From Burkholderiaceae bacterium (GTDB lineage Bacteria > Pseudomonadota > Gammaproteobacteria > Burkholderiales > Burkholderiaceae_D): a stretch of DNA of 7,868 nucleotides. The stretch's first letter is position 1, and every line of letters begins with the position of its first letter. Shown here piece after piece: positions 1 through 4,646 of this stretch. The position numbers and the translations under genes were made by a program. Below the pieces are notes generated by a model, which had not been told where the DNA came from, searched no databases, and saw only the letters and a program-made list of their open reading frames with translations. The stretch covers positions 1 to 7,868 of the forward strand of contig JACMLV010000577.1 in NCBI GenBank assembly GCA_014379395.1. Reading direction: 5' to 3'.

Positions 1-1
1 C

Positions 2-253
2 CTGGACCGCGATTCCGGCATGGCCTTGCTGGCCGCCGACTTCGACGAGCGCGATCCGGCCGTCAAGGCGCTGCTGGCGCAGGCGATCAAGGCCTGCCGC
101 GCGCAGGGCAAGTACATCGGCATCTGCGGCCAGGGTCCTTCGGACCATCCGGATTTCGCGGTCTGGCTGATGGAGCAGGGCATCGAATCGATGTCGCTCA
201 ATCCTGACTCGGTGGTCGACACCTGGCAGAAACTGGCGGCGCTGCAGAAGTAA
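2..253 (+). CDS. ppsA: Phosphoenolpyruvate synthase, C-terminal end (partial)
   Basis: This is the last 83 residues of a larger gene that runs in from the left edge; the reading frame is open from base 2 to the TAA at 251-253. PEP synthase converts pyruvate, ATP and water to PEP, AMP and phosphate in the cytoplasm, for growth on three-carbon compounds. The fragment shows the end of the PEP-utilising enzyme barrel: the DRDSG stretch, then FDERDPAVKALLAQAI, then GKYIGICGQGPSDHP with its conserved cysteine (codon 125-127), and an ending of the SLNPDSVVDTW type typical of PpsA. In this family the cysteine of the ICGQ motif is the expected proton donor on the pyruvate enolate. An internal ATG at 20 is not a start, because the homologous sequence continues upstream of it. 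A strong terminator follows 32 bp after the stop. Pyruvate phosphate dikinase is a relative, but the ICGQGPSD signature favours PpsA. Confidence 0.93.
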   Translation: MDRDSGMALLAADFDERDPAVKALLAQAIKACRAQGKYIGICGQGPSDHPDFAVWLMEQGIESMSLNPDSVVDTWQKLAALQK

Positions 254-285
254 TTGCCGTCGTTAAAGGGTTAGCCCTACGATAC

Positions 286-320
286 AACCCCCGCCGCCTT
301 TGGGCCGCGGGGGTTTTTTT
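286..320 (+). terminator. Intrinsic terminator of ppsA
   Basis: AACCCCCGC (286-294) pairs perfectly with GCGGGGGTT (307-315). After one C-C mismatch, GCC (296-298) pairs with GGC (303-305) around a TTTG loop. Seven T residues (314-320) follow directly. It sits 32 bp after the ppsA stop on the same strand, which makes it a textbook Rho-independent terminator for ppsA. It also insulates nfeD from ppsA transcription. Confidence 0.93.
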
Positions 321-335
321 ATCGCAGCAACATAA

Positions 336-456
336 GGGGGCTTCGAAGAACCGTAGCGAGCGGCGTAAGTTCGGCAGGAGAAGCGCAGCCGTACGAAAGT
401 ACGGTGAGCATCGCAGTGCCGAAATTACGTCGCGCAGTAGGTTATTCGAGGTCCCC
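336..456. repeat. Nested palindromic intergenic element (MITE/REP-like or structured RNA)
   Basis: Two arms of about 40 nt (336-376 and 417-456) are imperfect inverted copies. The outer block 336-352 pairs with 440-456; two of its three DNA mismatches become G-U wobbles in RNA. The inner block CGTAAGTTCGGCA (364-376) pairs with 417-429 at 12 of 13 positions. At the centre, CCGTAC (389-394) and GTACGG (399-404) form a perfect 6-bp stem capped by a GAAA tetraloop. The sequence ATAA stands directly outside both ends (332-335 and 457-460); if the last C is shared, the direct repeat is CATAA. This could be a target-site duplication. No open frame of a known protein is seen in it. Likely identities are a dispersed palindromic repeat mobilised in trans, or a structured leader upstream of the NfeD gene. 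Copy number cannot be judged from this window. Confidence 0.7.
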
Positions 457-479
457 ATAACAAGAAAGCGGGACGCATC

Positions 480-896
480 ATGACTGACTGGATCAACTGG
501 TTTTGGGTGGCGGGCGCGCTGGTCGTGCTCGAACTGTTCAGCGGCACCTTTTATCTGCTGATGATCGCCATCGGCGTGGCCGTCGGCGGTCTGGCGGCAT
601 TGGCGGGAATAGCGCCGCCTTGGCCGGCCCTATTGGCCGCCGTGGCCGGCGTGCTGGCCACGCTGGCCCTGCGCCGCAGCCGTTACGCCAAAACCGCGCG
701 GCCGGACGTGGCGCGCGATCCGAATGTGAATCTCGATATCGGCCAGCATATTACGGTCGAGCATTGGGATAATGGAATGGCGCGGGTAATGTACCGCGGC
801 GCGATGTGGGATGTGGAACTGGCGCAGGGCGCCAATTCTGCGGCTACCACGTATGTCATCCGCGAAATGCGGGGCAGCCGGCTTATCGTCTCCTGA
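480..896 (+). CDS. NfeD-like membrane protein
   Basis: A 138-residue protein with two to three hydrophobic helices in the first half (about residues 6-30 and 45-64, with a Gly/Ala-rich stretch near 30-42). A basic RRSRYAK stop-transfer segment follows, then a soluble C-terminal domain (about 85-137) with the small beta-barrel (OB-fold) pattern of NfeD proteins, including NLDIGQHITVEHWDNG and a W-x-V-E-L strand. Length and layout match the short NfeD form (E. coli YbbJ type, about 150 aa). NfeD proteins act at the inner membrane with SPFH/stomatin partners; the short form lacks the serine-protease domain of long NfeD. The stomatin gene lies 64 bp downstream on the same strand, so the two are probably co-transcribed. 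The ATG at 480 has a weak Shine-Dalgarno GGGA at 470-473, six bases upstream, and the protein starts directly with its first hydrophobic helix. Its exact biochemical role is not known. Confidence 0.88.
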   Translation: MTDWINWFWVAGALVVLELFSGTFYLLMIAIGVAVGGLAALAGIAPPWPALLAAVAGVLATLALRRSRYAKTARPDVARDPNVNLDIGQHITVEHWDNGMARVMYRGAMWDVELAQGANSAATTYVIREMRGSRLIVS

Positions 897-960
897 CCAT
901 CGCGGCGCATATTGCGCTATGCTTGACTTTATTATTCAGACAATCAATTCGGGAGTGGCG

Positions 961-1881
961 ATGGAAATTACTATTGGTGGCGTGTCATTGATCTTTCTTA
1001 TTCTGGCGGTGGTCTTCGTGTTCAAGACCATTAATGTGGTGCCGCAGCAGCATGCCTGGGTGGTGGAGCGGCTCGGCAAATACCACTCCACGCTCGGCCC
1101 CGGCCTCAATATCGTGGTGCCGTTTATCGACCGCATCGCCTACAAGCATTCGCTCAAGGAAATCCCGCTCGACGTGCCGCCGCAGGTTTGCATCACCCGC
1201 GACAATACCCAGCTCCAGGTCGACGGCATTTTGTATTTCCAGATCACCGATGCGATGCGCGCCTCCTATGGCTCGTCCAATTACATCGCCGCGATCACCC
1301 AGCTGGCCCAGACCACGCTGCGCTCGGTAATCGGCAAGATGGAGCTCGATAAGACCTTCGAGGAGCGCGACCATATTAATACGACGATCGTCAATGCGAT
1401 CGACGAATCGGCCGCCAACTGGGGCGTGAAGGTATTGCGTTACGAAATCAAGGATTTGACGCCGCCGAAAGAGATCCTGCATGCGATGCAGGCGCAAATC
1501 ACCGCCGAGCGCGAAAAGCGCGCCCTGATCGCCGCCTCCGAGGGCCGCAAGCAGGAACAGATCAATATCGCCACCGGCGAGCGGGAAGCGGCCATTGCGC
1601 GCTCGGAAGGCGAGCAGCAGGCCTCGATCAACCTCGCCCAGGGGCAGGCCACGGCGATCGTGGCGCTGGCGCAGGCCAACGCCGAGGCCCTGCGCCAGGT
1701 CGGCGCGGCGATCCGCGAGCCGGGCGGGGCCGACGCCGTCAATCTGAAAGTGGCCGAGCAATATGTCGAGGCCTTCGGTCAATTGGCGAAGGCGAATAAT
1801 TCGATTATCGTGCCGGCGAATATGGGCGATATGAGCGGTTTGATCGCCACGGCGATGCAGGTCGTCAAAACGCAAAAGTAA
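961..1881 (+). CDS. qmcA: Stomatin/SPFH-domain membrane protein (QmcA/paraslipin type)
   Basis: A 306-residue protein. An N-terminal membrane anchor (about residues 5-25) is followed by an SPFH/band-7 domain (about 27-190) with the hallmarks VPQQHAWVVERLGKY, LGPGLNIVVPF, a conserved MELDKTFEERD and WGVKVLRYEIKDLTPP. Next come a heptad-rich Ala/Glu/Gln helix (about 190-255, predicted coiled coil) and a C-terminal tail ending near VVKTQK. Such proteins oligomerise at the inner membrane and organise lipid microdomains or modulate proteases such as FtsH; that is family knowledge, not shown here. Length matches E. coli QmcA (about 305 aa), and pairing with an NfeD gene is the usual arrangement. 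The frame is open back to 811 inside nfeD, and an in-frame ATG lies at 919. I chose 961 because only it has a good ribosome binding site (GGGAG at 951-955, five bases away) and gives the usual family N-terminus. The symbol is by resemblance only. Confidence 0.9.
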   Translation: MEITIGGVSLIFLILAVVFVFKTINVVPQQHAWVVERLGKYHSTLGPGLNIVVPFIDRIAYKHSLKEIPLDVPPQVCITRDNTQLQVDGILYFQITDAMRASYGSSNYIAAITQLAQTTLRSVIGKMELDKTFEERDHINTTIVNAIDESAANWGVKVLRYEIKDLTPPKEILHAMQAQITAEREKRALIAASEGRKQEQINIATGEREAAIARSEGEQQASINLAQGQATAIVALAQANAEALRQVGAAIREPGGADAVNLKVAEQYVEAFGQLAKANNSIIVPANMGDMSGLIATAMQVVKTQK

Positions 1882-1897
1882 TCTGTCGGCGCGCATT

Positions 1898-1961
1898 CCG
1901 ATTCCCGGCGGCGGGAATCGGCGGGGGGCAATCGTCGCGGCCGGGATTGTTATCCGGGCCG
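1898..1961. other. Two tandem GC-rich hairpins after the stomatin gene
   Basis: The first hairpin pairs CCGATTCCCG (1898-1907) with CGGGAATCGG (1912-1921), ten perfect base pairs with a GCGG loop. The second pairs CGGCC and GGAT (1938-1947) with ATCC and GGCCG (1952-1961) around a TGTT loop, with one G-G mismatch. They begin 16 bp after the stomatin stop codon. Neither has a T-tract, so they are not classical Rho-independent terminators. They may protect the 3' end of the mRNA, or act as weak or Rho-assisted stop signals. Confidence 0.5.
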
Positions 1962-1985
1962 GCGGCGCTTATCCCGTGTTTCATG

Positions 1986-2015
1986 TTGATAAATATGATT
2001 GCATAAAAATACAAT
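1986..2015 (+). promoter_or_regulatory. Candidate distal sigma-70 promoter for the H-NS gene
   Basis: TTGATA (1986-1991, five of six to the consensus -35) and TACAAT (2010-2015, five of six to the consensus -10) are separated by 18 bp. They lie in the AT-rich block that starts the upstream region of the H-NS-family gene. If used, the transcript would have a leader of about 260 nt. Other partial matches lie closer: TTGTCG (2131-2136) with TAAAAA (2154-2159), and a lone GATAAT at 2229-2234. The active start therefore cannot be settled by reading alone. Confidence 0.35.
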
Positions 2016-2018
2016 TAA

Positions 2019-2062
2019 TCCGGCGCGTTTATCGGCAAGGCCCGCCCGGGCGCCGGACTTTT
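2019..2062 (+). terminator. Possible terminator or attenuator hairpin
   Basis: TCCGGCGC (2019-2026) pairs perfectly with GCGCCGGA (2050-2057), and CTTTT follows at 2058-2062. The interior may add a small GGC/GCC stem (2034-2036 with 2044-2046). The wide loop and short T-tract make it a weak candidate. It could end read-through from the stomatin gene. It also lies directly after the candidate distal promoter of the H-NS gene, so an attenuator role is conceivable. Confidence 0.3.
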
Positions 2063-2101
2063 CCAATTCCCGTAATCGTTGGGCGCGCCAGATTGTTTCG
2101 C

Positions 2102-2172
2102 GCCATCCGCCTGGTTTTTATGCCGGTTTTTTGTCGAGCGAAACTGTTTACAGTAAAAATAGTTCGGATGGC
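2102..2172 (+). promoter_or_regulatory. H-NS gene upstream region: long-range stem and 12-bp palindrome
   Basis: GCCATCCG (2102-2109) is the exact inverse complement of CGGATGGC (2165-2172), so an 8-bp stem could close a 55-nt loop. Inside that loop lies ACTGT-TT-ACAGT (2143-2154), a perfect 5-bp inverted repeat of operator size that abuts a poor -10 match (TAAAAA, 2154-2159). The rest of 1962-2279 is AT-rich and non-coding; it has no convincing ribosome binding site plus ORF other than the H-NS gene itself. Regulation, perhaps autoregulation by H-NS binding to AT-rich DNA, is inference. Confidence 0.3.
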
Positions 2173-2279
2173 AATGCAAATCGTTCTAAAAAAATATCAA
2201 AACCCGCGCTAATCGCGTTACAATCAGTGATAATTTGGATTAACCAGTTTTGTCATTAATTTTTAATCAAGGAAGCATC

Positions 2280-2588
2280 ATGGATCTCTCTAATTTGTCC
2301 CTCGCCGAACTGCGTACGATGCAAGAAGACATCAAGAAGCAAATGAAGAAGCGCGAGCAGGATGATCTGGTCAAGGCGCGCGAACAAATCCTCGCCATTG
2401 CGCAAAGCGTCGGCGTGTCGGTGAAAGATCTGGTTGGCACCGGTATTCGCGTCAAGTCCGGTACGGTGGCGGTGCGTTATCGCAATCCTAGCGATGCGTC
2501 GCAACAATGGACCGGCCGCGGCCGTCAGCCAAAGTGGGTCAAGGAATGGACCGATTCCGGCAAATCGATGGATTTGCTGAAGGTATAA
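2280..2588 (+). CDS. H-NS family nucleoid-associated DNA-binding protein
   Basis: A 102-residue protein of the short betaproteobacterial H-NS type (E. coli H-NS is 137 aa). The N-terminal half (about residues 5-45) is a charged helix suited to coiled-coil dimerisation. After a linker comes the H-NS C-terminal DNA-binding signature: YRNP at 67-70, then WTGRGRQPKW at 77-86. The R-G-R hook (about 80-82) corresponds to the Q/R-G-R loop that inserts into the AT-rich minor groove. Such proteins coat and silence AT-rich, often horizontally acquired, genes and commonly control their own expression. The ATG at 2280 is chosen because AAGGA (2269-2273) lies six bases upstream; a TTG at 2250 is in frame but has no such site. 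The gene is preceded by about 400 bp of non-coding, partly AT-rich DNA and followed by a perfect palindromic terminator, so it is probably monocistronic. Genomes of this group often carry several paralogues, so no symbol is assigned. Confidence 0.93.
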   Translation: MDLSNLSLAELRTMQEDIKKQMKKREQDDLVKAREQILAIAQSVGVSVKDLVGTGIRVKSGTVAVRYRNPSDASQQWTGRGRQPKWVKEWTDSGKSMDLLKV

Positions 2589-2649
2589 GAAGCGGCGTTA
2601 TCCGAAACGCGGCATTCAAAAGCGCCGCGTGAAATGGACGCTTCAAACA

Positions 2650-2677
2650 GACAAAGCCCGGCATGCCGGGCTTTGTC
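2650..2677. terminator. Bidirectional terminator between the H-NS gene and smpB
   Basis: A perfect 28-bp palindrome runs from GACAAAGCCCGGC to its exact inverse complement, centred between 2663 and 2664. The GC core AAGCCCGGC/GCCGGGCTT is flanked by A-rich and T-rich outer bases (CTTTGTCGTATTT on the + strand, a TTTGTCTGTTTG-type tract on the minus strand). It sits 61 bp after the H-NS stop and 63 bp beyond the smpB stop. This is the expected place for a shared terminator of two convergent genes. Confidence 0.85.
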
Positions 2678-2740
2678 GTATTTGCGGCGCCTATTGGCGC
2701 GGCGCAGGCAGGAGCAAGGCAATCGTTGCAATCGGGCGAT

Positions 2741-3190
2741 TTAGCGCCGGTGCGTCTTCAGCGCCGCCTGCACTTCGCGCGCGCCGTCGCGGTCGCGCTC
2801 GGCGGCCCGCTTGTCGTGCTGCTTCTTGCCCTTGGCCAGGCCGATCTCGCATTTGATGCGCCCGCCCTTGTAATGCAGGTTGAGCGGCACCAGCGTGAAG
2901 CCGGAGCGCTCGACCTTGCCGATCAGCTTGTCCATTTCGGTTCGGTGCAGCAGCAGCTTGCGGGTGCGCACCGCTTCCGGGTGGATGTGGGTCGAGGCGG
3001 TCGGCAGGGCGCTGATGTGGGCGCCGAACAGGAACAGCTCGTCGCCGCGCACCACCACATAGGCTTCCTTGATCTGCACCCGCGCGTCGCGGATCGCCTT
3101 CACTTCCCAGCCTTCGAGCACGATGCCCGCTTCATAGCGATCCTCGATGAAGTAGTCGTGAAAGGCTTTTTTATTGTCGGCAATGGTCAT
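2741..3190 (-). CDS. smpB: SsrA (tmRNA)-binding protein SmpB
   Basis: A 149-residue basic protein. SmpB binds the tRNA-like domain of tmRNA and delivers it to stalled ribosomes for trans-translation. Family hallmarks seen are ADNKKAFHDYFIEDRYEAGI at the N-terminus, LEGWEVKAIRDARVQIKEAYV (about 26-46), ELFLFGAHIS, RTRKLLLHRTEMDKL, and the Lys/Arg-rich C-terminal tail GLAKGKKQHDKR, which forms a helix in the mRNA channel. Length agrees with the family (about 150-160 aa). The ATG (complement of 3188-3190) gives the standard N-terminus; no clear Shine-Dalgarno precedes it, so initiation may be weak or the leader very short. It is divergent from ratA with an 85-bp gap that must hold both promoters. 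It converges on the H-NS gene with the bidirectional terminator between. tmRNA (ssrA) itself is not in this window. Confidence 0.97.
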   Translation of the reverse strand: MTIADNKKAFHDYFIEDRYEAGIVLEGWEVKAIRDARVQIKEAYVVVRGDELFLFGAHISALPTASTHIHPEAVRTRKLLLHRTEMDKLIGKVERSGFTLVPLNLHYKGGRIKCEIGLAKGKKQHDKRAAERDRDGAREVQAALKTHRR

Positions 3191-3275
3191 GGGATGGTAA
3201 TTGGTCGCGGGTCGGTTAAACTACTGTTCTCGCGCAAAGCGGGAATCATTCAACATCATAGCAAACGGTTCTTCA

Positions 3276-3707
3276 ATGGCAGTAGTACATAAAACAGTTT
3301 TTCTCGGCTATAGCGCTGAGCAGATGTTCGCCCTGGTCGAAAAATTCGAGGATTATCCCAAATTTTTGCCGTGGTGTGGCGAGGTCGCCGTGCGCGACCG
3401 GACCGAGAGCGGCGTCACGGCGACCATGGGCATCAATTACCACGGCGTCAAGCAAAGCTTCACCACCGCGAACGTGAACACGCCGCCGAGCGAAATCAAG
3501 ATGACCCTGGTCGACGGCCCGTTCAAGCATCTCGACGGCACCTGGACCTTCAAGGCGCTGCGCGAGGACGCCTGCAAGGTCGAGCTCGACCTGCACTACG
3601 AATTTTCCAGCCGCATCCTGGAGCAATTGATCGGCCCGGTGTTCAGCGTGATCGCCAACAGCTTCGTCGATTCCTTCTGCAAGCGCGCCGAGGCCGTGTA
3701 TGGCTGA
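3276..3707 (+). CDS. ratA: RatA / Coq10-like START-domain protein
   Basis: A 143-residue protein made of one START/SRPBCC (polyketide cyclase-like) domain. Hallmarks are YPKFLPWC at residues 27-34, GPFKHLDGTW at 81-90, and the C-terminal amphipathic helix VFSVIANSFVDSFCKRAEAVYG, which closes the lipid pocket. E. coli RatA was described as a toxin that blocks 70S ribosome assembly. Eukaryotic Coq10 and bacterial homologues bind ubiquinone and support respiration, which is the likelier ancestral role. The frame is open upstream to 3201; the ATG at 3276 is chosen because the family begins with a short M-A-x-V-x-K-type strand, although no strong ribosome binding site precedes it. Its last 8 bp overlap rnfH, which implies translational coupling. 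Divergent smpB completes the conserved neighbourhood. Confidence 0.92.
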   Translation: MAVVHKTVFLGYSAEQMFALVEKFEDYPKFLPWCGEVAVRDRTESGVTATMGINYHGVKQSFTTANVNTPPSEIKMTLVDGPFKHLDGTWTFKALREDACKVELDLHYEFSSRILEQLIGPVFSVIANSFVDSFCKRAEAVYG

Positions 3708-3984
3708 GCGGATCCATATCTCGGTGTGCTACGCGACATCGACGTATGAATTTCTGCGCGAATTGAGCGTGCCGGCCGGCACCACGCTGGAGCAGGCCGT
3801 GCGGCAAAGCGGATTGTTGGAGGAGGTGCCGGGGCTCGACCTGGCCGGCGCCGCCACCGGCATCTACGCCAAGAAGGCGCCGCTGGCGACGCCGCTGCGC
3901 GAGCACGACCGGGTCGAAGTCTACCGGCCCTTGCAGGCCGACCCGAAGGAGACGCGCCGCCGGCGCGCCGAACACAAGGGTTAA
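3700..3984 (+). CDS. rnfH: RnfH family ubiquitin-like protein
   Basis: A 94-residue protein of the RnfH (RatB/YfjF) family with a beta-grasp, ubiquitin-like fold. Visible family features are the N-terminal strand IHISVCYATSTYEFLRELSVPAGTT, a helix of the type TLEQAVRQSGLLEE, the IYAKKAPLATPLREHDRVEVYRPL block, and a basic tail DPKETRRRRAEHKG. The name comes from an association with rnf electron-transport clusters; its function is unproven, and it has been proposed as the partner of RatA. The start codon lies inside ratA (overlap 3700-3707), so translation is probably coupled. The downstream gene is convergent after 22 bp. That gap holds only a weak CCGGC/GCCGG inverted repeat (3987-3991 and 4002-4006) and no T-tract. 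Confidence 0.92.
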   Translation: MAERIHISVCYATSTYEFLRELSVPAGTTLEQAVRQSGLLEEVPGLDLAGAATGIYAKKAPLATPLREHDRVEVYRPLQADPKETRRRRAEHKG

Positions 3985-4006
3985 TTCCGGCGCGCGGCCT
4001 TGCCGG

Positions 4007-4492
4007 TTACTTGCAGGCGCTCAGCGCGCGCTGCGCCGCCGCCAGTTGGCGGGCGCGCGCCTCATCGCTCAAAAATCCCTGTTCGCCGTTCGCTTCGAAG
4101 GTGGAGATGCGCGCGCCCGATTCGAGCTGCGCCTTGTGCTTGCGGTTGGCCTCGCAATTGGCGGCCAGATCGCGCTGGCGCTGCGCTTCCTCGCCGGCCT
4201 TGCGCGCTTGTTCGGCTTGCTCGCCCTTGCGCTTGTTGAAGTCGGCGTTGCGCTCGGCCGTGGTCGGCGCCGCCTCGGCGGCGGCCGCCCCCGGGCTGTC
4301 GATCATCAACGTCAGGTTGGGCGCCTTCAGGATGCGCTTGATCGGCACCGACGGCGGCGGCGGACGGTCCGAAAAATGCTTGAGCCCCTTGTCGTCGATC
4401 CAGACGTATTGCGCGTGCGCCGCGGCGGCGCAGGCGAGCAGGGCGAGGCCGGCGATCCGGCCGGCCCAGGGTGTTTTATGGTTGCGCTTCAT
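4007..4492 (-). CDS. Secreted DUF4124 domain-containing protein
   Basis: A 161-residue protein. A basic N-terminus (MKRNHK) and hydrophobic core (about 13-25) form a signal peptide with a likely cleavage site after AHA (27/28). LLAC at 18-21 resembles a lipobox with a non-ideal -2 residue, so lipid attachment is an alternative. Directly after the signal comes the DUF4124 motif YVWIDDKGLKHFSDRPP (29-45), common in short periplasmic proteins of Proteobacteria and of unknown function. A Pro/Ala-rich linker follows, then a highly charged Lys/Glu/Arg/Gln helix (about 78-125, possible coiled coil), and a tail with LSDEARARQLAAAQRALSAC near the end. Two cysteines of the mature part (in AANCEAN and SACK) could form a disulfide. 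The start at 4492 has GGAAAG six bases upstream (complement of 4499-4504). It is divergent from guaB and convergent with rnfH; neighbours give no clue to its role. Confidence 0.85.
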   Translation of the reverse strand: MKRNHKTPWAGRIAGLALLACAAAAHAQYVWIDDKGLKHFSDRPPPPSVPIKRILKAPNLTLMIDSPGAAAAEAAPTTAERNADFNKRKGEQAEQARKAGEEAQRQRDLAANCEANRKHKAQLESGARISTFEANGEQGFLSDEARARQLAAAQRALSACK

Positions 4493-4591
4493 GGCGTGCT
4501 TTCCGGGTGAGTCATCGTGTCAGATTGCGCCATGTTTCCAAGGAGAAGTCAATTGCGGCGGGCCGAATCCGGCAATTATGCCCAGATACAA

Positions 4592-4620
4592 GGGACTAAA
4601 CCGATGTTCTTCTGTATAAT
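4592..4620 (+). promoter_or_regulatory. guaB promoter
   Basis: A perfect -10 hexamer TATAAT (4615-4620) is preceded by TG. At 17-bp spacing lies GGGACT (4592-4597), which keeps the GAC core of the -35 consensus. Transcription would start near 4627, giving a leader of about 20 nt before the guaB ATG. The leader contains the ribosome binding site AGGA (4637-4640), six bases from the start. No PurR-like operator is recognised. Confidence 0.75.
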
Positions 4621-4646
4621 TCACTTTTGCGCCAATAGGAAATGCT

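Noticed and set aside
919..951. ATG at 919 as the stomatin start, and TTGACT at 923-928 as a -35 box for that gene
   Set aside because: The 919 start lacks a ribosome binding site, while 961 has GGGAG at correct spacing. No -10 hexamer stands 16-18 bp after TTGACT.
985..1896. A 303-codon open frame antisense to the stomatin gene
   Set aside because: It has the same shadow composition, and the sense strand has clear SPFH motifs and a good ribosome binding site.
1976..2259. Two small + strand open frames in the gap before the H-NS gene
   Set aside because: Neither has a Shine-Dalgarno site, both have unlikely composition for this genome, and the stretch is better explained as regulatory DNA.
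2663..3292. Open frame opposite smpB
   Set aside because: It starts inside the terminator palindrome and mirrors smpB; SmpB motifs make the minus strand the coding one.
4551..4577. Inverted repeat AATTGC...GCAATT upstream of the guaB promoter, considered as an operator
   Set aside because: The arms are only six bases with a 15-base gap and match no purine-regulator site I recognise; it could easily be chance.
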